A DNA stretch of 64,000 nucleotides. Origin: Gyromitra esculenta. Lineage: Eukaryota > Ascomycota > Pezizomycetes > Pezizales > Discinaceae. Shown here piece after piece: positions 24,273 to 36,351 of the stretch (within the stretch, counting starts at the first letter, position 1; every line of letters begins with the position of its first letter). The position numbers and the translations under genes were made by a program. The notes beneath the pieces were generated by a model, which did not search any database, had not been told where the DNA came from, and saw nothing but the letters and a program-made list of their open reading frames with translations. The stretch spans positions 806,001-870,000 of the forward strand of contig JBCAML010000013.1 in assembly GCA_038503075.1 (NCBI GenBank), written 5' to 3'.

Positions 24273-26530
24273 ATGTCCCACTCACCGATAAAACCAACTT
24301 CTCCTACTCCCCACTCGAGCATGCTGTCTGAGCTCGCACCAGTCAATATTTCTAGTCCTTACTCACCAGTCGAAATAAAGCAAGAGTCAGACATTGAACC
24401 ACCGACGCTGCTGACGACTGGGACTTCCCGGTTGACGCCCATACCAATCATTAGCCCCACACCTACCCCTACTTCTGCGCTTGCTTCAACAGACACGGAT
24501 TTTGCGCCTGTTGCTACACATGCTTCTGCTTCAACACCTGTTCTTGCCGCGACTGCAATCCCTAATGTTCGTAAAACAGGACGCCAAGGGAGGCTCCCAA
24601 AAGAGAGAGTACTTGTCAAAAACCAACCAGCCGAAGTGGTTAACTATCCTTGCTACGAGCAAACACAGCTATCTGACTTCCATCGTCAGAAGTTGCAGGA
24701 GATGGATGTGTATCCTATCGACGGGGTCAGTAACTACACTCGGAGTATTCCGTTTAAGGGAGCCAAGGAAAGCTTCTTGAAAAGGACCGGGAGGAACCGA
24801 TTCGATGGTATGTACATATAAATTTTAAATTTTTGTTGAAATAAAAGAAAAAAAACTAATTATCGTCTCGTGTAGTTTTTGAGTATCGTTTTACTGCGCC
24901 TAATATTAGGGGCGAAGATAAGCAATGGTGGGTGATGTGGGATTACTATAACGGGCTCGTCAGAGTCCATGACTTTTTCGATTGCTGTAAGCCTGGGAAA
25001 GTTAGTAGTTGCCCTTTTCCCAGTTCTGTTATTTTCCTGGCGTTGATTGACATTTTATCTGTTTCAGACCGAACCGGGGAATGCTGTCAAGGAGAAAGTA
25101 AACCCAGGCCTCCAGAATGTATGCCACAACATCACCGGTGGGAATCTACACGCTCAAGGTAAAAAGAAAAAAAAACCGATTTTAATTCCTTCCCTCTTCC
25201 GAAGTCCTCTTTTTTTCTCCCCCAATAGGACTAATAATCCATCTAAGGCTACTGGATCCCCTTCCTCGCCGCTAAAGCCCTCGCCACAAAGTTCTGCTTC
25301 CGGATTCGCTACGCCCTAACCATAATCTTCGGCGACGATTTCCCTTCCCAATGTCTCCCAGAAACCGACCCCGAATTCGGTAAATACCAGATCTCACCAG
25401 CAGTGATCCAATCCTGCCAGGACATATCCGCCCAGCAATTCGCGACAGAAACTGAGCGCGTAACACCCACACCAAGCACGCCTTTAAACTTTAGCTCCGG
25501 GGTGTCGTCTACCAGCACACCCAGCAGTGGCTCTTCGCTAGCGAACAAAGGCGAGAAGCTTATATACCAGCAACGCATCTCTATCACGCCTGATCGAACT
25601 GCTGCGAATCGCTACTTCGATCCGGTCCGTGGAGGGTATACCAACGGGAGCTCGAGCAGCAGCAACAGCAGCAGTGGTGGTGGTGGTAGCCAGCTGGCTC
25701 AAGTAAGGTATAATACTACTGCTACTACTCGAATTAAAACGATGGCCAAGAAGATTCCAAAGGTTCACAAGACACTTCGGGGGAACAGCGGCGCGGTAAC
25801 AGATAGTCCATCGAGTTTGAAGACAGCACTGCAGAACAGAGCTGTACCGGTACAGTTGCCGCCGATGGGCAGCTTTTCACCTGCCCCGATCAGTAATATT
25901 CGTAGGCTTCCACAGTTGGGGACTAGACACCCAAATGGGAAGACGGGGATGCAGCGGGGGATTGGCTCAGACTATTTCCCCCAGGTTAGCCACGATATGG
26001 TTAGTACGACTGATTCTGAGGGTAGAATTTATCCCTCTAGAAAACGCTCGCTTTCACCTTCTGTTGGAAGCGAAGGGCCAAGGGGAGGCAGCAGTAAACG
26101 ACAGAGCCTAAGAATTGATGCATCATTGTCGATGGAACCAACTCCTCATCTTCCTCCCGCCGAACGTACTTTTGGCAGTCCGAACCCAGAAACCGACGAA
26201 GAACCTGCTACGAAGAGGCCAAAGGTAACACTGTCTGAGCCTCGTGTGTACACAAACCCGTTCATGAGGCCAACCAAGTTCTGTGCTGGCACGTTCACCA
26301 ATCCTCGTCGTGCATCTCGGGATTCTTCAATTCCTGAGCCGGCAAATCCATATACCAGAGCCAGGTACAATGAACTCGTATCATCGCAAGTGGAGGAAGA
26401 TCCGGAAGATCTATTGGTTGTTGAGGCAGCGGGACAGTTGATGGAGCTGCAGCGCAGGGATTATGAGAAAGACTTTGCGCAGCGGAAGAAAGTGGTTAGC
26501 TCTACCCTAAAGCGCCGAAGGTCGAGTTGA
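24273..26530 (+). CDS. APSES/KilA-N-type DNA-binding regulator, Xbp1-like
   Basis: Four exons (24273-24807, 24876-25000, 25068-25158, 25248-26530) give 677 residues. An N-terminal Ser/Thr/Pro-rich arm leads to VVNYPCYE and then the DNA-binding core. The core has FEYRFTAP, WWVMWDYYNGLVRVHDFF, NPGLQNVCHNITGGNLHAQG and YWIPFLAAKALATKFCF. The order of WDYxxGLVR, ITGGxxxAQGYW and FGxDFPSxC is the signature of the ascomycete APSES-type proteins related to yeast Xbp1, a stress and quiescence repressor. The acceptor of every intron is fixed by this core. The C-terminal half is disordered, with basic patches such as KRPKVT and a Lys/Arg-rich end (LKRRRSS). It is probably a nuclear transcription factor; its targets cannot be read from the sequence. 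An unrelated KilA-N role is less likely. Confidence 0.85.
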
Positions 26531-27008
26531 ACGGAAGGCTGCTTATCAAAGAATACCTTTTGAAGCTTCGGAGTTCCTAGACCGTTTGGAGAACTCCTTG
26601 AAACTGGTAACTGTTGGTGATCTCTGGGAAGCAAGGGCAGAGCCTTGAGGGAATATCGCTCTGGCAACAATGGTATCTTGTTTTTTGTTTTTTGTTTTTT
26701 GTTTTCTTGTTTTCTCTATACTTTGTTAGTCTTGCTACTTTCCCCGTTCTATTTCATCAGTGTCCTTTTTACTCACCTTATTTCTTTCGGTTGTCCCCGG
26801 GTTCCGTTCTCCTTTTTTGGTTTTTTGTACAGAGTATTCTGGCTCTAGGAGTTGTTTAGGTTCGAAAATAGGTGGTTAGACGGCGTGCAAGGAGGATGTT
26901 CTTCTGTTATTTGGGTCATTGTTTCCTTTTGGTCGTTTTAGATTTTCAAACGATCATGTAGATGCAGGTAGATTAATAATCTCACATCTGTTGTTTTTCT
27001 CTGGGTTC
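26531..27008. other. 3' flank of the APSES gene
   Basis: T-rich sequence including three near-identical TTTTTTG units near 26680-26705, as expected for a fungal 3' UTR. No gene is seen. Confidence 0.5.
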
Positions 27009-27145
27009 TACTTGTGCTCTAGCATAAGTAACTGAAAACAAGGGTAATATTTTGGCCAACCAAATTTTGAAGTGCTGCTGCGAGACGAATTAACAAACGT
27101 TGCCACCAAAAGGCATTTTCAAGTACTTATGCTAGAGCACGAGTA
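27009..27145. repeat. Short MITE-like hairpin element
   Basis: The left arm 27009-27038 (TACTTGTGCTCTAGCATAAG) and the right arm 27116-27145 are inverted copies over about 30 bp with few mismatches. The interior is 77 bp and non-coding. The arms are outward facing ends of a 137-bp unit. It lies about 600 bp upstream of the glutathione transferase, so it could have brought regulatory sequence, but that is speculation. Confidence 0.6.
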
Positions 27146-27667
27146 CAGATAGCAGCACGTTTTTTGAAGCAGAATTGGACGTCCAGAAATGTGACGAAAT
27201 GACGGAATAGCGATTCACGACCTGAGGTTGATACCGCGGGTCCCGTGGGTCGTCATTGGTCCTTGATCCCTGCCGAAACCACACCCCGCCCGGAACTCCG
27301 AATCCAATGCCCTAGACCTGAATACACACCCCGCGGGCCTAATAGCTATAAATACGACGCAACCACGCGCAGCCTATCAAGAACCAGAAGAAGGGATTAG
27401 AAGACAAATGTGTATCGACAAACATCAGTGCGCCCTTAGCTAGGGGTCGGGATAAGTCTATCGGTCGATAGAAGTGCGTCTAGCTTAACTCAGTACGAAA
27501 TATTAGATATTCCCCTGTTAAGGATTAGTTTCTGCCGTGATCTTGCAGCTTGGTAATAGCCCGAAGCTACGGGAAGCGACCATGTTTTCGGCTGAGAGCT
27601 GACAAACTATCGCTTTTGTATCATGCTAGTACTGAATGATATCTTAGATCTATTGCCATAACTCACT

Positions 27668-27677
27668 TTATATAAAG
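27668..27677 (+). promoter_or_regulatory. Probable TATA box of the glutathione transferase gene
   Basis: TTATATAAAG lies 65-74 bp before the ATG at 27742, a normal distance for a fungal TATA element with a short leader. No other element this close to a start codon is as clear in the window. Confidence 0.5.
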
Positions 27678-27741
27678 CGCCAGGGCCCTATTGTGTTCTT
27701 AGCTCCCCACTCACAATACCTATATTGAACTACCTATCAAA

Positions 27742-28656
27742 ATGGCAAAAATCACTCTCTACACCAACCACCACTGCCCATGGGCTCACCGTGCTCACAT
27801 TGCGCTAGCAGAGCTAGGGCTGGAGTTCGAAGAGGTTATTATCGACTTGTCTAAGCCAAGAGAACCGTGGTATTTGGAAATTAATCCGGTACGACACTCC
27901 TCCTCCTCCTCCTCCTCCCATCACCACCAATTGAATATTTAAAAGAAGCAGTAGAACTAATATACAAATCGCTTATTAAAAACAGAGGGGACTTGTTCCA
28001 GCCCTAAAATACGACAACCATCTCATCGTCGAGAGTGGAATCATCACCCAATTCCTCGCAGACCTTAAAGAATCCCACTTACTCCCCAGTTCTGGATCTC
28101 TTGAAGGTACATCACTCCCCCCGCCCGAATTAAAGCACCGGGACTAACAGCTAGACAACAGGCGCACTCACCCGAGCCCGCGTAAATTTTTTCGTCGACA
28201 CCTTCGGCACCAAAGTCCTCACCCATTTCTGGGGCGCCGTTCGTGGCACCAACGAAGAGAAGGCCGAGAAGGTTAACCAGCTCGTCCTGGCTATTGAAAA
28301 CGATATCGTCCCGCTGCTTGAAGACGCTGCGCCATTTTTTGGTGGCAGTAAGGAGTTGACACTCGCTGAGGTACGGTTTAAATCCCCCCCCCCATGTTCA
28401 CGTTTTTGAGGAGCTGGCGTTAATGGAGCCCTGTGAGGGTTAGGTCAATACTGCTTCATTCGTGATACGCTTCTATGCGTACAGCACGGCGGAGGCTGGT
28501 CTAGTACCGACCGTCTTCCAGGAGAAGTTGAGGGCGAATAAGACTTGGCAGGCTTGGGCCGATGCCGTCTTGGCGAAGCAGAACGTTACCGCGATTTATG
28601 ATGAGGAATTTAATATTCGGTTGTTAAAGGAGAGATATATTACGAAGAAGGATTAG
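27742..28656 (+). CDS. Glutathione S-transferase, cysteine type (omega/Gto-like)
   Basis: Four exons (27742-27888, 27986-28106, 28162-28370, 28444-28656) give 229 residues, a normal GST length. The N-terminal thioredoxin fold starts ITLYTNHHCPWAHR. The CPWAHR motif puts a cysteine (C12) where other classes have serine or tyrosine, which points to omega-like or Ure2p/Gto-like enzymes that act as thiol transferases or dehalogenase/lyase enzymes. GLVPAL holds the conserved cis-proline, and VESGIITQFL is the glutathione-contacting ES motif. The C-terminal part is helical (NFFVDTF, WQAWADAVL), as in the alpha domain. It is probably cytosolic, as no signal peptide is seen. Its substrate is unknown. 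The neighbours do not suggest a pathway. Confidence 0.94.
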
Positions 28657-31330
28657 ACGTTTCTTGAGAGTAGCTATTGGTTGGAAAAATCGAGAGATGA
28701 CGAAGGTGTATGCCTGTAATAGCGAGGTTTACGATAGCTGTGAAGATCTCTAACGTTGTCGTGATCGCGGAGGTGTGCTTAGTGTACCAGGAAAATAAAT
28801 TTAAATACTTTCAGAGCTTGTCGTTGAGGATACCAGAGTAGTTTTATCGTTTTTTTTACGGCCATTAATTTACATTACAGTATTATTATTTTAAATCACA
28901 ATTTATCACTCGGTAGACCTTTTGGGGACTTTGAACCCAACCGGTATCTAAAACGATCCTCGATACACGCGTCGAGTTCAAATCAGTATTTTTCAGAGCC
29001 TACCTTGCAGCCAATTTTGCATTTCACAACTACCACCACCAGAGACAATTAACATCGTGGTAATTTGAAAGCAAATTTAGTTGCTGCGGAATGCTGATAC
29101 TTGAAATGCGTCGTAGTTACAATCTACGACCTTTCAGTAGCTTTCTACGTAATCATGTGACTTGCTTAGTAGCCACAATTAGAGCCTACTGCTAGGAAGA
29201 TCAAAAATTTATCTGATGGTGCCGAAAAGGAAGCTTATGTAAGGAAGGTACGACGAGGAAACTAGAAAATTGATCAAGGTGATGTAAAGATTCCATGTAT
29301 CGTTGAGCAGGAACAGCTTAGGGCCTGAGAAGGGTGAAGAGAAACATAGTTCGAGGGACAATGTATGGCCAAAAAGCTACATACATAATTATGATATCGA
29401 AGCCCATGAAAAATACGAGACTGAAACTCATTGCTGCCAACACTACACATAAAAATATATCCCTCAATCTATGTAGCATCATGTACCTATCAAACTAGGT
29501 ATCTGTATCGCATTTCAAGCAAAAACAAAGTCTAAAAGTAGAGGCTTACGGAAGTAGGGAGCCAATAAACCAATCAAACACAATCTAGCAAACTACCAAC
29601 TCAACTAAATACCACTAGAAATGACATCACTTCTAAGCCCTTATCGCCTGCTACAAGCACTTAGACAATATAATACGATCTCGTACCAGGAACGACGAAA
29701 CATCCAGTTTTTGGCCCTTGTTATCAAAATCATGAAATATCACTCGATTATACCTAAATATACACCTTCGGACAGACGCGTATTCCATACCTCTTACTCC
29801 GATGGGGGAGTAGGCCTCACAAGAAAATTCCCTCTACATATACGGCATTTGAACAGCTTGTCGAGACCACCAGTACAAGGATGGTTGATTTTCTCAGTCT
29901 AGTAAAAATAGCCTCCGCAAGGTACACCCTGCACGCGATAAGGAGGGGAGAGGGGAAGATCCCCCTGCAATCCTTAAATATCAGTTCCCAAACAAAGCGT
30001 AACGTACTCCTACCACCACTATCCGGACTTATCCAGTTTTCGCTTACACCAACAGTCTGGGCTACTCTAACCAATCATATCCACTACACAACCCACTACA
30101 CAACCTACGAACTGATATAAAAAATTAGAACCAAAAGCAGTCTCTGCTCTAGATTTCTAGGCTTTATTTGATTTCTTCGCTACCTAACACGAGCAGATGG
30201 TTTAGTGTAATATTATAGATAGCCCCCGGGAGGGATATATTACTAGAGACTCGATTGTGGATAACTGAATCGAAATCTCTACATTGGAGGACGAAAGAGA
30301 ATTCCATTGGAGGGGTGGTTTCTAGCAAGTAAGTATTTAACACCAATGAAATTATATCAAAAAATTTAAAAAATGACCAGCATTCAGCTTATAAGATCCT
30401 AGTAGGTACACTACACACAAACGAATTAATAGCCCTTCCAGGCTTTGCCTGTAGCTATTTTCTAAAGATGCAACCCTGAGCAAGTTTCTCACAAAGCGCA
30501 AAATCGATAATATATATAATGCATAGAAAATTACGCTGTAATATATCGTTCAAGGCAACATCATCCATACATCGACTTTTTTTTTCTTTCAAAAATCACA
30601 AGAATCCCCGATCGATGCCAGCCACCGTGAACGAGAAAATCGCTAACCGTATCCCTCAGACAAACTGGTGATAAAATCTCATCTTCTCCCAGCGAGTGAT
30701 AATCATACATTATCACTCGTTTTTGTGGCGTCTTGTCGCTGACTGAGTTCGCCTTCCTACAAAACCCAGATCGGTATAAACTCATTATTCAATGTCATCA
30801 TCAATAGCCTACAGTAGCCCCAATAGATCACTTCATTCTATATTCCTCGTAGGTGGTAAGTCCTAAGTTCCCTTGTCCGGTGCCAGGTCGAGGAGCTGAT
30901 TGGTCACAAATTACTCCTGTTGTGTTCAGTCAAAAGTAAAATTTCTCAAATTCCATCCCGTTCCTGCAGCCTGTTGTCCCACCGAGTATGATGTTTTCAC
31001 CCCCTTTGACTTTTCGTTCCCGGCCGAATTTCCGATCGGAGGCGGTTCGGGCGTCATGGTTTTGTTTCAGGCGATCAGCCGCACTCCATTTCACGAATAA
31101 CCGATTGATAAAAAAAAAAAAAACAGATAGCATCACTATCACAGCCATGATCAGTTTTTCCAGGGTTCAACCCAGTAGATATTTCCTCAATTACAGGAGA
31201 ACTGCTCAATCAGTTTACTTAACCTATGTCTTACAATATACCCCAACAGAAGCTGGCCGAACCCCATTTTTTTCATATAATTCGGTATTTTTACACAGAA
31301 GGCATGATATCAGCTACCATGTGTCATTTA
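28657..31330. other. 2.7-kb gene-free stretch
   Basis: AT-rich with only short frames. A perfect 7-bp stem (GTCGTAG, loop of 7, CTACGAC) lies at 29110-29130. A 93-codon frame at 29621-29902 has no recognisable motif and I do not call it. Confidence 0.45.
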
Positions 31331-32502
31331 TTAAATCTTGGAATATTTCTGAGTCGGTAACCCCCCCTCCCAACCCGAGAACGCATTCCCCTGTTCTTCA
31401 TCCCCCCTCCATCCCCACGCAACACAATAATGTCTTGCCAGCAACTGCCACTCCTCCATCTCATCCAACATCTCCAACCTCGCGATCCTCTCCCTCTCAA
31501 CATCGCTTACCCAGAAATTATGAATAAACTCTACGTCAGCCGCGTCTTGACCCTTGCTGAACCCGAGTATCCGTAACCTCTCCTTCTGCCTTTCTAGTGA
31601 AGAGTACTTTTTCAACGTCTTCAATACGATTCCCCGAGCTGCGAGATTCTGTATCATTACCTTCCCGAATGCATCACCACCGCCTATGGGCTCGTAGAGG
31701 ACTATTCCAATGGAGGAGGAGAAATCTTGAGTGATCCATTTGAGGATGTTGTCGGCCTCAGCGGGTGCCAGATAGATTAAGCAACATTCAGAGATGAATA
31801 ATGTCGGTAGGTTTTTATCGATACTGGGCGACAGTACACATCCTGGGTTTAAGCTGCGGAGGTCAATAGGATGGATAGAGTATCTTGAAGAAATGAGAGA
31901 TCCAGCTGAGGCGTCTAGCAAGAGCTCTGGCTCGGCTAATAATGAGGCAACAAGACTGGGCTCGCCTTTTGATAGGGAGGCGATCTTGCGTGAGGTGACT
32001 GCAACAAAGTCAAATTCGTGGTAAATGAGGGATGAAGCTGCTGTCGGGTTGGTAGTTTTTATTCGAAGGTAGCGAGTATCTGAACCTGCCCCTAGGGATA
32101 TGATTTGTTTTGTTTGGGAGGAGGAGTTGATGAATCGATCAACGAGCTCGTCGATTGCGGTTGTTCTGACAAATGTTCCTAGAAGTTGCTATTAGCAAAC
32201 GTGGACAGCGAGACAGTTCATCTGTGGATCCTATGCCCGATTCCCTGGGAAACGTGGAGACGGTGGGTGTGATACTGACCTCTGTTGATCAGTGGTAATT
32301 TTCTCTGCACACCCCCATTGACGAACACGCTAGCAAATGGATCGTGGAGATATCCGGTCTCTACCGCGCTGAGTCGGGACTGACTTGCATCCTGATCTGT
32401 TTGCTGGACGACACGGTCTTTTGCTTCGGGCGTCGAGTCTTTGTCTTCCTCTACTCTCGGCCTTCCAAGGCGATTTGGCCCAGGGAGTCGAAGTGAATTC
32501 AT
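31331..32502 (-). CDS. PPM1: Leucine carboxyl methyltransferase 1 (PP2A methyltransferase)
   Basis: Two exons (32502-32280, 32178-31331) encode 356 residues. The enzyme methylates the C-terminal leucine carboxylate of the PP2A catalytic subunit with S-adenosylmethionine and so controls holoenzyme assembly. Visible family marks are [20 protein letters not shown] near the N-terminus, the [13 protein letters not shown] segment across the intron, and [14 protein letters not shown] (about 100-113), the SAM-binding loop. [24 protein letters not shown] and the tail [10 protein letters not shown] follow. The start is the first ATG of the frame ([16 protein letters not shown]), which fits family N-termini. 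An extra upstream exon cannot be excluded. The gene is divergent from the SUN gene over a 2-kb spacer. Confidence 0.93.
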
Positions 32503-34559
32503 ATTCGTCAACAGTCGTCGGAATAACGCTGTCGTGTGATGTCAGCAGGAGGTGGAGGCTAGGCTTGACGGCTAAAGTCGCGAGAGCCTCGAGCCCTAAA
32601 CGATCCAAGCTAGAGCTTAGACGACATACATCCGATTTTGTGTCCCACAGGCTGGTTTCCGATCTTCTCGCTACCAATCATCAAGCTTATGCCCCTTTGA
32701 TTGGAATTCAATCTCGAAGGGGTTATGGCCAAGAGGGACGAAAAAATAAAGCAAAAACACCAATCACAAGAAATTTGGTATCTTGACTTTCGGTCATAAG
32801 GTAATTGCTTGCACCTGAATACCTGTTATCGGGCCATCGGCGAACATGCGTGCCAAGCGTAACGGCATCGTGTTTTATGGGGCCTTACGAAAAAGGGGTA
32901 CCGAATTCTATAACCGCGCCTTCGCGTCGGTGGCTTGGAGAAAAGAAAAGAAAAAATACATCTCTATAGCTTCGAAAGCTATAATCGATCTGAACCGGAT
33001 TCAATTGGAACGGACCATACCCAGAATCAGATATCGCTTCACCGAGTCCTGGTCATTATTTTTCTGTGACCCCCGAAACCTGTTGGGCAACAATTGCGTG
33101 TCATACCCCTGAATTCGTGACTTATACTTCCCCATTCGAATAAGGCCGGTGGTGGGTGAGCGAAGCGGGCTACCAGTCCGGACAGGCGGAATTTATTAAA
33201 CGTCTGTTGGAAGATAAAGTGAGTTGGTTGCCGTAGCAACAATAAGACAGACGTGTATAAACTAGCCTAGCACTGTCCAAGACCTTCGCTCCCTAGCAAC
33301 ACCGGACGAAGGCAAGATCGACGAAGCTTGAACCATCTCTGGGGTCTCGAGTTCAAGTAAAATAAGCAATATCTCATGTGACTTGGAGCTAGTCGATTAT
33401 GAGCTATGGGGCGCTGGAGATCTCCTTTGAAAATCTCCCCAAGCGCGCTGTGGGGTGCGTTCGCGCAACGCACTGACAGAACACGGCGTGAAGTCAGGGG
33501 TGAAATAGACCTACTTCGCATGCACCATGCGATGTTCCACGTGCAAGCGAAGGAGATGAGACGAAACGAAATGAGTTGTGTACGCGATTATCTCGGAAGC
33601 GTCCCGAAGCACCGAAAAAACTTAAAATTCGAAGACCATCATCGTGGTGATGATGATATTCGAAAGGCAAGAGGACAGCATACTATCTGTGCCTGCATTG
33701 TCACTCAGGAACATGAGCATCAACAACAACAACGGCCCGTCGTCCCTCCCGAACTACAGCAGCCAGCTTTGAATGGTCCTTTAACTCCAACCAACCTAAG
33801 ATACTATTCGCTGTTCCTCTCAAGACAACATACCTCTCTCATTTTAGTATAGCTCACCAAGCCAAACGATCAATTGCCTACTCTAATATTCACGATGTTT
33901 TGGCGTCATTCAATGCGATCAAATTAGTCGTGCATTAGCGCCTCGCTCATAACCGCTTAATGTGGCATTGGGCTGGCCAAAAGGGTGCAGCATCCCCTGT
34001 TGGCACTGGGTTTCAAGGTCTCATCTAATTTCCCGTGCCCACAACTAACTACTTTTGGGGAAGCTCATAGCTATTGCGTTTTGTGGCTCAGCCAATCACG
34101 CAGTACTGGTACCTGCTGCAAATTTGACCTGTGAGAGAGCAATAACCGTGCATCCGCAAAAGTCACTGAGAGCGAATCCATGTTGGGAGGCACATCACAT
34201 CGTGGGATTCCCCTTGCGGCACTTGCTTCGTTCTACGCCAAGTCAAGTCTCCCTTTACCCCAGCGTGTGCTGTATTTTCGCCTGTTATCATGGGCCCCCC
34301 TTCCCTTCTATGTTCCCTTTTTTTCCTCCTCCACCCTGTTGTCACTCCATTCTCTTGAAGGTGTTCCTCCAACCTGCGCTCGACTCTCCACTCTTTTGAG
34401 TTCGACGTACGTTCTCTCACTCCCTTGCAGTCACTCTTTACAGACAACAAAAATCGTTTTTTTTGAGAATCTGGATTAGTTTTTGTGCGACTTCCCCACA
34501 GTCGTTTTCTGAATTCTTCATTTGAATAAAAATCGCAAATAATATCACCAACAATAATC
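32503..34559. other. Divergent spacer between PPM1 and the SUN gene
   Basis: No supported gene in 2.06 kb. Overlapping short frames on both strands lack motifs. The last 300 bases before the SUN start are pyrimidine-rich and probably form its leader. Confidence 0.45.
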
Positions 34560-36351
34560 ATGCGCGGACTATCAATCTCAACAGCCATCTCCGCGGCCCT
34601 CTTTCTTATGTTGCCGGTAGTAAATGCTGAGCCTCACAGTCCTCATGCCTCTATGGCCAGACGACACATGCATAGCCAGCATAAGAGGAGCGAATTAACA
34701 AAGCGTGATCAGTGTGAATTTCCTACAGATGCTGGATTAGTAGCAGTTACTCCTGGAGAACAGAATGCTGGATGGGCCATGTCTCCAGATCAACCATGCA
34801 AGCCAGGTATGTCGAGTGATATTCGGTGGATTTGTTAGCAAAAGAAGCTAACTGGAAGAAAAAAAAGGCATGTATTGCCCATATGCCTGCCCTCCAGGCC
34901 AGTTGATGGCTCAATGGGATCCGTCAGCGACAACATACTCATACCCAGCATCAATGGTATGAGAATCCTTTCATGATAATTATAAAAGACAGAGAGGGTT
35001 AATAAATTGGACAGAACGGTGGACTTTTTTGCGATAAGAGCGGCAAGATCTCAAAACCATTTCCAAACAAGCCATACTGTGTTGATGGAACTGGTTCTTT
35101 CTCTTGCAAGAATAAGGCTGGTGGTTCAGTTGCTATCTGCCAGACAGTGTTGCCTGGAAATGAAGCAATGCTTATTCCTACAGTCGTCTCCAACACTGCT
35201 GTCCTAGCTGTTCCTGATACATCCTACTGGGCGGGAACTGCTGCACAGTAAGCATATTTTGTACAGCCCAACCAGTCATTCAAATTTACTAACTTGAATG
35301 TAGTTATTACATCAACCCTCCTGGTGTCAGCGCTGAAGAAGGATGTGTCTGGGGAAGCAAGGATAAGCCTTATGGCAACTGGTCTCCATACGTCACTGGT
35401 GCGAACCAGTTGGATTCTGGCGAGACCTTCGTCAAGATTGGCTGGAACCCTATCTACATCGAGCCCGACGTTCCTTTCAGGAATACGCTCCCCAACTGGG
35501 GTGTTAAAATCGAGTGCTCGGGTGGTACTTGTGGCGGCCTTCCTTGCTACATTGATCCTGCCGAACAGGGTGTCAATGAGGTTTCTCAGATGAGCGGACC
35601 CGGAGCTGGTGGAGCAAATTTTTGTGTCGTCTCCGTACCTAAGGGTGCCAAGGCCACACTTGTTGTGTTTAGCTCCGGCGGTAGTGGTGGTGGATCTTCT
35701 GGTGGATCTTCAAGCAGTGCACCTGCTTCATCATCCACTAAGAAAGCTGCTTCCTCTACTTCAGCTTCTGCTAAGCCTAGCTCCTCTTCTGCTTCTACCA
35801 CCTCAACAGCCTCTTCAAGCTCAGCCAGCCCCTCGACGACCAGTGCCAGCAAGACCAGTGCCAGCAAATCCAGTGCCAGCAAATCCAGCGTCAGCAAATC
35901 CAGTAGCCCAAGTAGCTCTGCAAGCTCAAATACGAGCACTTCAAGTGAGCCTTCAAGCACCACTACTGCTAACTCATCATCTTCTACGGGAACTGATTCG
36001 AGCTCTTCCACTAAATCTGAAGACCCAACCGCTACTTCATCTCCCGATTCAAATGGTGATGATGGAAACAACACTGGTGGGGACGACTCTACCCCAAGCG
36101 ACTACCCTAGCAACGCGGCCGAGTTGTTTGTTGTCAGCCAAACTAGCTCAGATTCAACTCCACAACCGACTTCCGACTCGATAAATCAGGCCATGGGTGG
36201 TGTATCTAGTAACAACGATGCCGCCATTAACGCCGGTCCCAACGCCGGTTCTACAGGGCAGCCAGCAAGCTCTAGCGCTTCATTATCATTTTCAGGAGCT
36301 GGCGCGATGTTTCTCTGTAGTGCTTTCGCAGTCTTTGTGATGGCTTTGTAA
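34560..36351 (+). CDS. SUN-family cell-wall protein, Adg3-like (GH132)
   Basis: Four exons (34560-34806, 34868-34956, 35015-35247, 35304-36351) give 538 residues. A signal peptide (residues 1-23, ending VVNA) is followed by KR pairs at about 42-43 and 48-49, likely Kex2 sites. The SUN domain has the expected cysteine pattern: DQCEFP, YCPYACPPGQLMAQW, FCDKSGKISKPFPNKPYC and CVWGSKDKPYGNWSPYVTGA. The ending is WNPIYIEPDVP and CGGLPCYIDP. After about residue 310 comes a long Ser/Thr-rich arm with SASK repeats, then a hydrophobic C-terminus (FSGAGAMFLCSAFAVFVMAL). That layout fits a GPI-anchored, heavily O-mannosylated wall protein. The family (Sun4, Uth1, Sim1, fungal Adg3) acts in septation and beta-glucan remodelling. 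The GPI site is inferred. Confidence 0.93.

Noticed and set aside
29110..29130. Perfect 7-bp hairpin GTCGTAG/CTACGAC
   Set aside because: Too short to distinguish from chance and not followed by a T-run or any other RNA-gene feature.
35586..36074. 162-codon minus-strand frame opposite the SUN gene
   Set aside because: Leu/Glu/Val-rich translation is the complement of the Ser-rich arm. No independent evidence.
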